From Pomphorhynchus laevis (Eukaryota > Acanthocephala > Palaeacanthocephala > Echinorhynchida > Pomphorhynchidae), in contig WNNJ02001257.1 in assembly GCA_012934845.2 (NCBI GenBank), forward strand, positions 157,834 through 221,833: a DNA stretch of 64,000 bases, written 5' to 3'. The notes beneath the pieces were generated by a model, which was given only the letters and a program-made list of their open reading frames with translations, had not been told where the DNA came from and made no database searches. The translations under genes were made by a program, and so were the position numbers. Below, in pieces: positions 1 to 11,722 of the stretch; the first letter of the stretch is position 1, and the number at the start of each line of letters is the position of its first letter.

Positions 1-123
1 TACTTGACATGCGCATGCAGTGACTTTAAGTGTCATCAATTATATAAAGACATTTTTAACATTGGAGTATAAAAGCACACAATATAAAGGCAACTCCGGA
101 GATGCCTTCTTAATATATTACAA

Positions 124-199
124 GGCAGCCGAAACGAATGATGGTAGTTCACCCTACTGATGAGTGCTGCCGGCAACCATCAGCTCGTCTAATGGTGAT
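124..199 (+). ncRNA. Hammerhead-type ribozyme motif, permuted strand order
   Basis: Read 5' to 3', it runs GGCAGCC then GAAA, then a long stem-III strand, then CUGAUGA followed by GUGCUGCC, then the partner stem-III strand ending in GUC and UAAUGGUGA. Stem II pairs GGCAGC with GCUGCC. Stem III pairs ACGA with UCGU and GAUGGU with ACCAUC, separated by a 2x3 internal loop. Stem I pairs GGUGA with UCACC plus UA with UA at the core. The expected cleavage is after C189. All catalytic-core bases of the hammerhead consensus are present, but the strand order is not a normal circular permutation. Activity is inferred. Confidence 0.7.
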
Positions 200-316
200 A
201 AGGAAGTCTGCCTAGTGTTTAAGGATGGTCCGCACAGTAATTCGATCTGGTTAAGAGCGTAAGCCTCAGACAATTAAGCAAAGTGTCGGAAACGCCTTTA
301 TTCACAATGTCACGCA

Positions 317-372
317 GGCAACTGAAACGGCCAGTGAGTACATCATTCTACTAATGAGTGTTGCCGGTCTGG
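317..372 (+). ncRNA. Decayed hammerhead-type motif
   Basis: It has the same layout as the motif at 124-199: GGCAAC, then GAAAC, then CUAAUGA, then GUGUUGCC. The core reads CUAAUGA, so an invariant G is lost, and the partner stem-III strand with GUC is not preserved downstream. It is probably inactive. Confidence 0.5.
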
Positions 373-536
373 TTTGAATAATCGAATATGACAAAACATA
401 GTATATATAATAGTAGTGCACGAATGTTCTGAGTAGACAACGGTCCAGGATTTCTTTCGAAATACGGCATTTATACAAAATGGTGTTGCTTGATAGACTG
501 GACTTCGATTCACGACTTTCAGTCACAATGTCACTT

Positions 537-605
537 CTAGACGACCACTTCAGCATCGAAATGATGAGTACCCGGCAACACTCATCAGTAGAATGAGGTA
601 CACAC
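537..605 (-). ncRNA. Decayed hammerhead-type motif, minus strand
   Basis: On the minus strand the CUGAUGA strand with GUGUUGCC and the cleavage strand GGUCGUC-UAG are intact. The strand that should carry GAAA is not recognisable beside them. It is closely related to the better preserved minus-strand copy at 11723-11798. Confidence 0.45.
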
Positions 606-674
606 TGGTACCTCATTTATATATATAATGTGATATACGGAGACCGTTGTCCAGGATCCATTAGAACGAATACA

Positions 675-1530
675 GTTCAATTCCATACAATTCCATACAC
701 CCTAGGGTGTTTGGAATTGGATATCATGAAGGAAGGATTCTGTAGCTGGTTTTCAATGCGAAAGTCACCTCGTGTGACCTAGCAACTATTCATTACATAA
801 ATAAGCATCCATCAAAGGATCATTAGTCCCGATTTCAATCGATTTTCATGATCTCATACGATAAAATCTATAATAAGCATGCCAGAGAAGCATATTGAAT
901 AGTAATGAATAGTTTCTAGGTCACACGAAATGACTTTCGCATTGAAACCCAGCTACATAATCCTTCCTTCATGATATCCAATTCCATACACCCTAGGGTG
1001 TATGGAATTGGATATCATGAAGGAAGGATTCTGTAGCTGGTTTTCAATGCGAAAGTCACCTCGTGTGACCTAGCAACTATTCATTACATAAATAAGCATC
1101 CATCAAAGGATCACCAGTCCCGATTTCAATCGATCTTCATGATCTCATACGATAAAATCTATAATAAGCATGCCAGAGAAGCATCTCGGACAATGCAGTT
1201 TCTGGATATCATGATGGAAGGTTTCATATACTGTGTGAAATCTGGTAATCCTGGATTCGTAGCCTAGCAGTCAAGAGCGCAAGCCAAGTACGGAGAGCGA
1301 CAACTCGAATCTCGGATAAGTCAAATTTCAAAAGGCGAAGAGTTGGTAGTCAGCCTTCTGATGAGCCCGGGGCTATCAACATGTGGCAAAAAGCGAGCGA
1401 AACGGAAACGGCTGTGACAATGTGGCCGTTAGAAGTCAGGGTGTATGGAATTGGATATTATGAAGGAAGGATTCCGTAGCTGGTTTTCAATGCGAAAGTC
1501 ACTTCGTGTGACCTAGCAACTATTCATTAT
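675..1530. mobile_element. Chain of TIR elements (MITE-like) joined at TA
   Basis: An element of 289 bp (705-993) has inverted ends of about 95 bp that start GGGTGTATGGAATTGG (one end reads GGGTGTTTGG). It abuts the right end of a fragment at 675-702 through TA (703-704), and a second, 3'-truncated copy (996-1183) through another TA (994-995). Each junction therefore reads CCCTAGGG. A further left-end fragment lies at 1439-1530 with no TA before it. The length, the inverted ends and the TA duplication fit a non-autonomous Tc1/mariner-type element; no transposase is encoded. CTAG as the target is an alternative reading. Confidence 0.7.
1252..1436 (+). mobile_element. tRNA-headed SINE with hammerhead-like body
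   Basis: Positions about 1256-1322 resemble a tRNA-derived promoter: a box-A-like TAGCAGTCAAGAGCG followed by a box-B-like CTCGAATCTC about 35 bp later. Downstream comes GGC-GAAG, then GUUGGUAG, then CUGAUGA-GCC, then CUAUCAAC. This is the same permuted hammerhead layout as other copies here, with a changed GAAA strand and an unclear cleavage strand. It ends where a MITE fragment begins at 1439. It is likely an old SINE copy. Confidence 0.5.
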
Positions 1531-1863
1531 ATATATATTACTTGTAATGAAAGAAACTGGGAAGTAGAGCGTTTATTTATTTGTGAAACATTTCGATTGT
1601 TTTCGGTCTTTTTCAGTCGCTAGTGTTAAATGTCAGATTTGTACAGTGGGTACGACAATTTGTCTGTAATTCCGATGTGGAAGAATTCCAGATCTTTATC
1701 ACAGCGTTTATAGTATTTTACAGAACGTATTGTTAAAATATTATAGTTCTGCTTTCATATTAGAGTTCCTTTAAAAAGTCTTTCTCTTTTTCAGACAAAC
1801 GCTTTGATCTTTATCACAGCGTTTGTCTGGAAGAATTCTAGTATTATTCGAGTTTTGGTATTA
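1531..1863. other. AT-rich spacer with small repeats
   Basis: No gene is seen. The 71-bp piece at 1708-1778 recurs in reverse orientation at 7040-7110. A short phrase, GATCTTTATCACAGCG, occurs twice (about 1691 and 1809), the second time inside a small inverted repeat AGACAAACGC / GCGTTTGTCT. Confidence 0.5.
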
Positions 1864-2179
1864 TCACTTCAAAGTGTCGTTGCTTCGATTGATGTGATGA
1901 TTTCTTTGTTGGAGTGAGATATTTGCATTACTCTGAAAATTTGCGCCACTATCACTTATTTCCAATAAATGGAACGGATGGTCGGCCTGGCTCAGACTTT
2001 TGTCCGTCATCAATTGTCCAATCCATCGTTTTTCCCGTTGTTTACGCTTAAACATGTCATTAATAGGTTCATCTATAATGACAGTCTTCATTGTTTGTGA
2101 TGGTTTTTCGACAAGATGACGAACTGTTCCGTCTACTTCTATATCGCCGCTACGTATGTCCTTTCGAAGGTTGTTAGCT
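1864..2179 (-). CDS. Unrecognised open frame, about 105 codons
   Basis: The minus strand is open from about 2179 to a stop at 1864. The first in-frame ATG is at 2091. The product is polar, with a basic patch (FKRKQREKRW) and no hydrophobic segment. I do not recognise it. It may be an exon or part of a degraded retroelement, since a GIY-YIG scrap lies just beyond at 2496. Codon content is less AT-biased than the surrounding spacer, which is the only support for coding. Confidence 0.25.
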
Positions 2180-2495
2180 CAAATGATGTATTGCGTGGAA
2201 GTTCCTTCCCTTACTGGCATCGCTCCAACGTTCATTCGATTTGGCATTATTAGAGATTTCTGCGACAATAAGACAGAACAAACAAAAACCTCTGATAAGA
2301 TATCGGAACTCAAGAAATCTCAACGGGATGCTACAACACATGTCACCGATTACCATTGAAGGAAATGGATCACGCCGTTGTTGAGACCGAAGATGCGCAA
2401 ATTGCATCGACATGATCGAATCACTCAGGTTTGCCTCTCAAATAATGTGTCTATCATACACAATAGACGCCGAATACAACTGTAAATCGATATAC

Positions 2496-2570
2496 GTGAT
2501 TTATATGAACGAGTGTCTAGATTGTAAAGTCTAATACGTAGGACAAACTAGGTACGCCCGAAATACAGAA
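2496..2570 (+). pseudogene. GIY-YIG endonuclease scrap of a Penelope-like element
   Basis: The plus strand reads VIYMNECLDC, then after one stop YVGQTRYARN. This is the pattern of the GIY-YIG nuclease in Penelope-like retroelements (VVY..-C..C-YIGQT-R). Only about 25 codons are visible, and the reading frame is interrupted. It is a relic of a canonical family rather than of the copies at 15.8 and 24.4 kb. Confidence 0.5.
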
Positions 2571-3753
2571 ATAAAATCATGATTTATTGATCTTGCAAAA
2601 AAAATCAATTAAAAAAGAAATAAAATCACAAACACCAATTATTTTTAAGGTCAAATTAAAAATTGCTATTTATATAGCGCATATAGAGTATATTAATTAT
2701 ACAATGAACGGGTGTAATGAACTATTTCTAACATTAAGATAATCATAAAAATGATAATTGTGTATAAAGAAGAACATACTAAAATATATTGATAAATTAC
2801 GGCAAGAAGATGATACTTTACACTATAAAAGTTTACTAGAAAATTTTCTGTTTATTTGCAGTTCATTAACTGTTCATTCCCAGTTGCAATTCGTGAATCG
2901 ACAAAACTAATTCGATTTTCTGTCGCTTTCACAAATAATAATAAATTCTCAAATTTATGAGAATTAATAATTAAATACAAGGGAAGATTCTAAATTTGGT
3001 TTACCAACTTTTTGACTTCGTAAATTCAATGAGATTTCAAAATTTGACGTTGCGGTTAAAATATAAGACGTTAACTTATAAAAGAAATGTAAATATTTCA
3101 GATTCTAATTAAAGCAATCCGGAAAATTATCTAAACTTTTCAATAAATGCGAAAATAAGATTTAAATTAAAATATAACTTGACCACCGTGTAGTAAAAGC
3201 ATGTGATCACGTTATGTAAGTTAATATCGCGGAAATGTAGAGTATACATAAAGATTAGGAAGCAAGATTCAAAAAAGCATTGACTTGGAAATATTAGAAT
3301 AAAAGTTATATCGGCGATATAAAAAGTACAGGAAAATAACGAATCGTTTTTAATATGCAGAAAATAGTTATTGATATTTAAGTTTTATTGTTTCAATAAA
3401 TTATAATTATTAATTATCACCATAATTAACTTTATTATTAAATTTTAGTCGTTAAATATAAATAGTATATGTTGTTTATATTTAATAAATCAATTAATAA
3501 TGACAGAAACAAGTTGACTAAATATTTATAAATAACTTCTCTAAAGTATATTTTTTTAAATATTTGTCTTTTTCAAAAATAATAATTCCAAAATTTATGA
3601 TTAATTATTTATAATTAATTCCCAAAACTCATTCGAGTCTTTAATTCTCAAATACATAAATTTAGTTACCATGACAATGACACAAACGCCTTAAAAAACG
3701 GCAAAATTAAATGAGCAATAGACCGGGAAAATTTGAACGATTGAAATACGAAG
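2571..3753. other. AT-rich spacer
   Basis: Very AT-rich, with many short homopolymer runs. I see no open frame, RNA gene or recognisable element. Confidence 0.5.
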
Positions 3754-4077
3754 ATGCGTGACAAATGTAAAACATTAAAGCATCAATGCTTTGTAAACGA
3801 GGCTATGAGCCATCATTCCATTTTTTGTGTCCCCGGTGTAGGAAAGAAACACAGAGAAACACTGAAATCAAGTGGAATTAATAGCATTGAAAAGATTGAA
3901 CGTGAATTTGCAAGGAAAGGAGAAGAGGATTTTAAAATGTTCTTGATGAACAAAATGGGAATTAACAAACTTCATTCAAATATGATAATATGCGGTATTA
4001 CGTCACGACAAGCGGAAAGATCAAAAGTTAAAAAAGAAAAGTATACACCAAAACCAATCAAAGAAGAACAAAGTTAG
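3754..4077 (+). CDS. BAF-like (barrier-to-autointegration factor) DNA-binding protein
   Basis: The predicted protein is 107 aa from a single uninterrupted frame. Residues about 8-80 align with the whole of BAF/BANF1: KHQCFVNEAM matches KHRDFVAEPM, and VPGVGKKHRETLKSSGI matches the helix-hairpin-helix AGIGEVLGKKLEERGF. EEDFKMFLMNKMGINKLHS matches [20 protein letters not shown]. BAF dimers bridge DNA and bind LEM-domain proteins at the nuclear envelope. This copy is divergent and about 18 residues longer than the usual 89 because of a Lys-rich tail (residues 85-107). The ATG at 3754 was chosen because it precedes the BAF-like start by few residues. A paralogue with altered partners or a young pseudogene are alternatives. 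An AATAAA lies at about 4214. Confidence 0.7.
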   Translation: MRDKCKTLKHQCFVNEAMSHHSIFCVPGVGKKHRETLKSSGINSIEKIEREFARKGEEDFKMFLMNKMGINKLHSNMIICGITSRQAERSKVKKEKYTPKPIKEEQS

Positions 4078-4309
4078 CCAACCCTGTATATTCACAACGC
4101 AAGCGTTCAAACTCTCCGTTTAAAGAGCAAACACAATTTACGACATTTTAAACATAACGAAAAAAACATACCTTATTTTATTTTAATAAGATTAATGCTT
4201 TAATGTTCAAATTAATAAATAGACGACATCACATATTTTACTAAAATAATAAAAGTATATTTTAGTTCTAAACTAATTTTCTACATAATATAATATTTTA
4301 AATGCTAAC

Positions 4310-4535
4310 ATTGGAAAGTTGATTAATAGTGAAAGCTCGAATATATCTAAGATAAAAATTTGGAAAGATTATATATTTGATAAAATTAAAAATAAAATGA
4401 AAATAACAAACAATTATAAAAGGAAAGATAAAATTAATAAAGATATGTATAAAGAACTTACTAAATTAAAGGATAACTATATAATAACAACTATTGATAA
4501 AGCTAGTAATAACTTTGTGAGAATATATTCTGAAA
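4310..4535 (+). mobile_element. Penelope-like element fragment
   Basis: About 220 bp nearly identical to 16.97-17.16 kb of the larger Penelope-like copy (SIKIWKDYIFDKIKNK region, upstream of the RT domain). It is truncated at both ends and carries no RT motifs. Confidence 0.8.
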
Positions 4536-4539
4536 ATAT

Positions 4540-5223
4540 TTTTACTTTTTAGCTATCAAGAAAACGTTGTAAAAATGATACTAATTTTTGTTCTTAAAAG
4601 ATTATTGGTACGCATCATATTTTGGCATTTAAATAAAATAAATAAAAAAATCTTAAACCAACTCGATTTTATTATTTATCTGTTATACGAGATAACAGTA
4701 TAACATTTGGAACTATAATATTGTTTAAGCAGTCGACTAATATGTAGTTTTCTAAAACGATATATTATTATTTATTCTGCAGCTAATTAGTCGGCTATTG
4801 TTGTATTCATACGGATGAAATATTTCAAAACAAATAATATCATATTACAATATTTTGATTGTATCTATTTTCTATTACATATTTGTAAATAATACATATC
4901 TTACATATTTGTAAGACGCACAAAGACGAAACCGTTTTACTCAAGATAGTAAAACGGTTAGCTCACGACAGCATTTTTTACTATAGAAATGCTTAAAAAT
5001 ACTTTTTACTAAGGCATTTTTACTAAAGGTTTTTCTAAAGATGTTTTAATTTGCTTTCTTATCAAGAATCGTAAAATACAAAAGCAATGTACGTGATAGG
5101 TCATAATAAAAATCTTAAATATGCATTTTAAACATACATTTTATATTTGACATTTAAAGTAATAAAGGAATTAAATTCAGTTGTATTATTAAAGTGTATA
5201 GAATGTAAATTTAGGGAGCTTAC
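4540..5223. other. AT-rich spacer
   Basis: No gene or known element seen. It lies 3' of the minus-strand bZIP-like exons, so it may include more of that gene's 3' part, but no further exon is recognisable. Confidence 0.4.
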
Positions 5224-6846
5224 CGAATTCACGTATATACCTGTATCAATCGGTTTATTATCCCTCTCAATCTGCTCCAATTTCAACTTTAATTCTTCAA
5301 TTTCTTTCCTGGAGGAAAACTAAGATTTGGTTAAATGTAACAAAAATTATAAATATACAATATTTAAAATATAATTAAACATTAAACAATTTTGACTATA
5401 AAATTCCATTTACTCATAGAACACTTAAATTTGTTATTTTAAAATTCGAGTAATTTTGAAAAATTACCGGTTTTACAGTTAAAATGAATACAACAGATTT
5501 AAACTTTATAAGCTCGCAAGTTAAATTGAGGTAAAAATTGATAAAACACAAATTTAGAAAAATATAACAAAATATAATTTTGTTAGCAACAAAACTATAT
5601 ATTTTGATAACAAATTATCAAAATAACAATGACTTTTGGCAATTGTACGTTTATAAAATCAGCTTTTCAAACTGATTTTAACCTGAAAGAATGCAAAATA
5701 TAAGTAGTAAAACATATCCACGAAAATTTAGACAAAAGCAACATTTATGTAAAGAATAAAACGAATATTAACTACCTGGAAGAATGCAAAATAAAACTAG
5801 TAAAATATATTCACGAAAATTTAGACAAAAGCAACATTTATGTAAAGAATAAAACGAATTTTAACTACATTATATAATATTAAAATTAAAAACTACCTGA
5901 ATTAGATTTATTTGCTATAACAACTATTTATTTGTATAACTTATCATTAATCAACATTGATGTCGCGTTTGCATGCTAATCGTCGTCATTAAAGAAATTT
6001 GTTTTATCAACTAATACATTTATATATTTAATATATCTACTAATATATAAATAAATCAGTAGATATATATTATTACTAATATATATTATTATTTATCTAT
6101 TATTTTATCACGATGAAAATGAATTCATAAGCAAAAAATATAATTCATAAACGAAAACAATTTCTTAAATTAGTTTCATAGTAAAAAGCGATTAATCCCA
6201 AAGATTTTAATTCTACAATTTAATGCATTTAGCAAAGTCAAGTTTTATGTTTTATTTCAATAAATTTTAGTTTGCGCTGAAACTAATATCAGAGTTATTA
6301 TTTTTAATATTTATTATTTATTTTTAATGATTAAATTACAAGAATTAATATTTATATAGCAATTATACTATTATTTAAAGAATATACTTACAAATAAATA
6401 TATTAATTACAAATAAAAATATAATTTTTATTTATTTATTTATTTAATATATGAAACGTATCAATTACTGAAATTATATGTGGATATTTCGTTAAGATCT
6501 AATACATGCAAAATTGGATTGTTTGTGAATTTAAAGTAGATTAATTTATCTTAGATTATGTTGGTAAATTTATAATTAACGGTGTACATTTTGAAATTAT
6601 TTAATCTTTTATAAGTAATTATATATTTTTAAATAAAACATTTGAATTTTATGAAATTCCAAAATTTGAAATCCTAAAGAGCAATAATATTATATATTAC
6701 TGAAAACTAAACAATATTACGAATTAATATTCTATATGCAAAATCTAACCTAAATTTGGTGTTCTCAAGTTCAAGCGTTTCAATTCGATCTCTCATAAGA
6801 CGAGATTTTTGTTTGTACGTTCGCCGTCTGTGCATCGGATATGTAT
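5224..6846 (-). CDS. bZIP-like coiled-coil gene, two internal exons
   Basis: Two exons splice in phase on the minus strand. Exon A is 6750-6846 (acceptor TTAG, donor AG-GTTAGA). Exon B begins at 5308 (acceptor CCTCCAG) and ends at 5224 (donor GTAAGC), or at 5241 if GTATAT is used. Together they encode a basic stretch (MHRRRTYKQKSRLMRDRIE) followed by a leucine-rich heptad region (LELENTKFRKEIEELKLKL). That order, basic region then coiled coil, suggests a bZIP-type DNA-binding dimer, but the invariant Asn and Arg of bZIP are not clear. Any Lys/Arg-rich coiled-coil protein is an alternative. The intron is 1441 bp. Start and end exons are not identified. Confidence 0.5.
5681..5868. repeat. Tandem duplication, about 93-bp unit
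   Basis: Two adjacent copies start at 5681 and 5774, sharing AGAATGCAAAATA and AAAATTTAGACAAAAGC. They lie in the bZIP-like intron, and no function is evident. Confidence 0.7.
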
Positions 6847-8939
6847 CTAAGAGATAATGTTGATTCTTATTTTATCTAAAAATAAGAATCAATAATTATC
6901 AATAATTAACAATCTCAATAATTATCATTGATAAAATATAATTGATAATATATTATTATTGATAATTATCTCAATAATTATCGATAATTAATAATTATCA
7001 ATTTTTATCAAAAATAAAAATATTTAAAGCTAAAAAACATTTTTAAAGGAACTCTAATATGAAAGCAAAACTATAATATTTTAACAATACGTTCTGTAAC
7101 ATACTATAATAAGCTAATACTTTATTGTATTAATCAAAATATTTTGATTCAATTTAAAAATAATTTAATTTTTTAAAATAAAGAATAAAATGGTGAATAC
7201 GACTTGTGATATATCTGAATACGACTGATCTGTGATAATTGTAAAATTCGTCGTGTCCTAAAGTAGTCAAAAGAACCATTTAGTACCAAAGCAGCTATTG
7301 AAATATCAAATGTAATCCGCTATTTATTTTAGTTAAAGTTCATAGCGATCAATGTTGTTTATCAGTGCTGTCTTAAACTAGTTTTAAGACTGCATCGTTT
7401 ATTGTTTCGAATTAAACTTAAAAACTTTCACTTCGGCACGTACACATTTGTTAATAATATGTCCACTCGAACAGTGTACTCTATAAATTTTAAAAAGTAA
7501 TAGAAGGTAATTTAAACGATACTGACTACAAAAATAAAGTAAAATTATGTGGTTTAAGAATATTTATTCTTAATCATATTAATATTTAATATTAATAAAA
7601 TAATTACTCGTGGATTAAACAGCTGATGACTGATTATAACATAAATGTAAACCGAATAATTTTGGCAAAGTAGCATTTTGGTTCTAAATTCAAGATTTTT
7701 TAATGAACGACGTGTAAGACAATGAAAGAACCTAATCCTTTAAAAAGCGTAAACCTTTATGATATAAAAGATTAAAGCATTTCAAAAATTAAATGTTTGT
7801 TTTATTATTCATAACTAACTTGATATTTAATATTAAAAAAACATTATCTGTTGAACAGATAATTCTAGAATTTCAGGTAAACAGCCACCGTAATTTAAAA
7901 AATTCTTTTGTTATTAATCATCATTTAATAATAAATTCTCGTCATTAGAAAAAAAAACAACGAAAATCACAAATTAAATATTATTTAATTGCTTTGTATT
8001 AAAAAATTTATAATGATTACAACAAAGCAATTAAAATTGGCCACGGAAGAATCAAAAAATTGAAATTAATATTTAATTGTTTCGAATTTGTTGCAATTTG
8101 TTGCAATGAACTTGTGTAGAAAATATTAACATTAGAAGGATAAAAACGAATGGAATGCAAAATATAGGTTTTAGGTACTTTTCACAATATGTTCTTCAGT
8201 TTCCACGATTTAAATCTTTAGATTTTGAAAACTGATTACACACAACATATACAACAGGAGCTCATTGTACTACAAGTATTTAAATAAAATACTTTATAGC
8301 AACTAATTTATCAAAGGCCGGAGGGTTCAAATGTAACCTCGGATTTAAATACTTACAATGCTAAATATTTTACTTGTTGTAAATATTATTAAATAAATTA
8401 TGTAATAGAAGCTGTTTAGCTGTTGCTCTGTGGCAAATTAGATCGTAATGAGGTAAAAATAGTAACTTGTAAAATTTAGTCAATGTGCGGTTAATGTTTA
8501 AGAAAATGATGCGCTCGACATAAAAAAAATTAGCAAAATAAGATACAAATTATTAGATTCATATCAAAAGTTAAAAAAAGACATTTTGTAGCAGTTAGTC
8601 ATTAAGTTAAATAGCAAATCGAAATGCAGTAGTAGATTAATTTTAATATTTTAAAATCTTAATATATTAACTGGTATGAAATAAAATGATTAATCGTCTT
8701 AATGATTAATAATATGTACAAAAATTATAAGAAGATTAATTAGATTAATCAAATAAATAATTAATTATAAAATAAGGAGATGTATAGTAAAATAGCGAGG
8801 AAATAAAGCGTATGTCAAATAAAGAACAATCAGTTGACATTTTACTATTTTATATAATTATTAATTAATTTAATTTAATAATTATTAATAAATAATGATT
8901 AATAAATACATTTATTAATAAATAACTTTTATTTATTAA
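6847..8939. other. AT-rich intergenic stretch
   Basis: No gene is recognised. The only structured item is 7040-7110, an inverted copy of 1708-1778. Several short TTAATAAT-type runs occur. Confidence 0.4.
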
Positions 8940-9470
8940 TTTTAACAATATTAGGACATTTTATTTTTCTCTATTTTATATTTTAACTATTTCAATTTTG
9001 TCTATTTTAGAACATTTTATCTATTTTATATATTTTACTTTTCTCTATTTTAGGATATTTTATCTATTTTATCTAATTATTTTATTTTCTCTGTTGTAGG
9101 AGATTTGATCTGTTTTATCTATTAATTTTACTTTTTTCTATTTTAGGAGATTTTTTATTTTATCTATTTGTTTTATTTTCTATTTTATCTATCTATTTCA
9201 ATTTTGTCTATTTTAGAACATTTTATCTATTTTAAATATTTTACTTTTTTCTATTTTAGGACATTTTATCTATTTTAAAAATTTATTTTATTTTTCTCTA
9301 TTTTAGGAAATTTTAACTATTTATTTTAATTTTTTCTATTTTAGGACATTTTATCTATTTTATATATTTTAATTTTTTTATATTTTATCTATTTTTAGAG
9401 ATTTTATCTATTGTATATATTTATTTTATTTTTCTTTATATTGGGACATATTCCTTTACATTAGTAAAGG
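8940..9470. repeat. Pyrimidine-rich low-complexity tandem tract
   Basis: Degenerate repetition of ATTTTATCTATTTTAGGA-like units over about 500 bp. The plus strand is almost free of G outside the AGGA and AGAA positions. Unit length varies around 15-30 bp. No gene. Confidence 0.7.
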
Positions 9471-9939
9471 AATATTGATGATTAAGTAAACGAGTTTACT
9501 TAGTTAGTTTACCTTATTGAAGGTTTTATCTTTTTATTTATACTCACTGGATAATATCGCTCAAGTTATCTTTTAATACAAATTGTCGCTTGAATATAAA
9601 TATTATATTAATTTTTTTAAATATTTTTATTCAATTTATAAAATAACTCAATATTGCTACATTATTATTTTCAAAAAATTGTTAATTATTTCAAATTTAG
9701 AGAAGAAAAGTAGATGCTTCTTTAGTTGTTTCTATGTAAATTCAATGTAACGAATTTCTGAAACTGGATTTTTCCAGATGAATTCAAAGAATCTTTATTC
9801 ATATGAAGATTAAATCTTTATTTTATATTATAATTGAATCTATATTCAAATAGGAGAATTGAATCCGTGTGGTGATATTTAAATGGATCATTTCATTGTT
9901 TCAAACAATTTGAATAGAATTGTTTAAAAAATTAGGTCA

Positions 9940-10777
9940 TTTGGTATGGAAATAACAATAATTGGTGATTTTTCCATTGCATAATTGCATTAATGGCTTA
10001 TTGCGTGTTGTACAGCGCCGTCTGTTATAATCTATTTCTTTACTTGTGCACCTCGGATGTTTATCCTTATGCTTAACGCATTGACCGTAACTCCAACGCA
10101 TTGAATAGCACATAGACAGCAAGTTGCTGTATATATTATTTATGAGGAACACAATTTACGTTGCTATCGATCTTTATACGATACTTACTATTTGTCACTC
10201 CGCTGCGAATACGTGTTTCTATTATTTGGCTGGTTTTACACATGGGTCGGTCGCAATATTGACAAACGTATTGTTTCAACACTCTGTCGTTAGCTGAATA
10301 AGATGCAAATCGTGATCTTACTAATGACTGTTTTATGGTCTTTACACTTTTAAAACGTATCATGGGTGTTCCTGTTACAACCACAGTGCTATAAGCCTTC
10401 AGAATATCGCAATATACTAATTGTAGCGCTAGATGATATTGAAAAACAGCCACCGTGTATAATACCTTAGTATTGCGTGTAAGGAGCAACTCGTTTCTTT
10501 TAAGTAAAGCCGCCTCGCGAATTTCACGATCGATTTCTAGCTTTATATATCCCAGTTTCCAAAAATCCATTTTAATTGCTTGTATGGCTTCATATAGTGC
10601 CTTTAGGGTGCTGGATATTGTAATTATACGTCGTATATCATCCTGTATCGCTGATTTTTTCGTACTGCTATTATGAGCACTTTTAGCATGTAAATAGACA
10701 GCACTGGAATGCGGCTTTCTGAAAAGTGTTGTTTGAAAAGCTATTTGACCTTCAATTTTCACTCGCTCGATTGTCAC
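9940..10777 (-). mobile_element. Canonical Penelope-like element remnant (RT end, linker, GIY-YIG start)
   Basis: The 213-codon minus-strand frame 10136-10777 begins inside the RT thumb region (LFRKPHSSAVYLHAKSAHNS, then IKQSLVRSRF). It continues into the Cys-rich linker typical of Penelope-like elements (CQYCDRPMCKTSQII, then SGVTNSKYRI). Just downstream a frame with AVYVLFNALELR resembles the start of GIY-YIG. Here the nuclease follows the RT, the usual order, unlike the copies at 15.8 and 24.4 kb. The 5' part of the RT is missing and the GIY-YIG part is broken up by stops. Confidence 0.55.
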
Positions 10778-11640
10778 GTACAGGAATTGAGCTGATTCCT
10801 AACGATCACAGATAAACGTCATTGCTTCATTAGAAATCAGTGTTAAGAATTGTGAACTTTCGAACTGCGCTCTTCGTTGATACACAATCATAATTACAGA
10901 CTAAATATAACGAAAGAATTGACAACTGGACTGGAAAGACGTAGAAATCGAAATTAATTGGTAATGAAACCGACGGGCAAATGATGCAAAGTAATGGTTT
11001 GGTCCAAAACTGAGTACATCAAAGCCGATCGAATCTCAAGTCTGCAACATATCGTCTAGCATCGAGACTCGACATTATCACAGCAGAAAAGCATATTATT
11101 TTATTTACAATGACATATGTTGGTAAACAGGTAATAACGGAGAAAGACCGCGTTCATACAGCGAAGTGCATCGAAAGCTGGAAGCTTTTATGTGCTACCT
11201 AACGTATATAAAGGTCTATGCCCTTGTCCTGGAAGACCTAGACCTATGTGAGGTGCATAGAGACTTCTACAGAATATATATCAAGATTTATTCACAGTAA
11301 ATTGAAACCAATGCTGAAAATATACCGACTTATTGAGAAAGCACGAACAATTCTCGAGTAATTTCGATTTGACATCATGAGTACTAAATATATTTTTTCA
11401 AAACAGGTAGGTATATGGAACAAAAAATTTAATAGCTTTAATACACAATCTATTTGAACTAAGGAAGACCCCTAGAGACGTCCACTGATATGTCTCGCCC
11501 TGTGGAGTTGTCTAGACAGCATGCTTTTTGTCGTAATGCGATCTGATAGCTAAAGCTATTATGTAGCCAGCTAAAATACAATTTAGTCGAAGAGGTCCGG
11601 AAATATCTCAACAAAATGAAATTCAACCGACTGCCAACAA
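10778..11640. other. Spacer without recognised features
   Basis: Less AT-rich than its surroundings and may hold decayed 5' sequence of the adjacent Penelope-like remnant, but I could not find RT motifs on the minus strand. No RNA gene seen. Confidence 0.3.
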
Positions 11641-11722
11641 GACGATTTCAATGCATCATATATATACCGAAATGGTGTTGCTTGTTAGACTGGACTTTAA
11701 TTCACGACTTGCAGTCACCATG

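Larger units (their letters stand above)
1..640. repeat. Cluster of hammerhead-bearing short repeats
   Basis: This stretch is built from pieces of one short repeat family in both orientations. Words such as CACAATGTCAC, TGTCGGAAACGCC and TTAAGAGCGTAAGCC recur at 240-320 and again at 11.8-12.6 kb. The segment near 366-660 is a reverse-complement relative of 12.0-12.16 kb. Three hammerhead-type cores lie here: a good one at 124-199 and two decayed ones at 317-370 (plus) and 537-605 (minus). No protein-coding gene is supported; the open frame on the minus strand at 302-616 is a shadow of the repeat. Confidence 0.75.

Noticed and set aside
10455-10676. Plus-strand hydrophobic frame
   Set aside because: It is antisense to the Penelope-like minus frame, which has clear family motifs.
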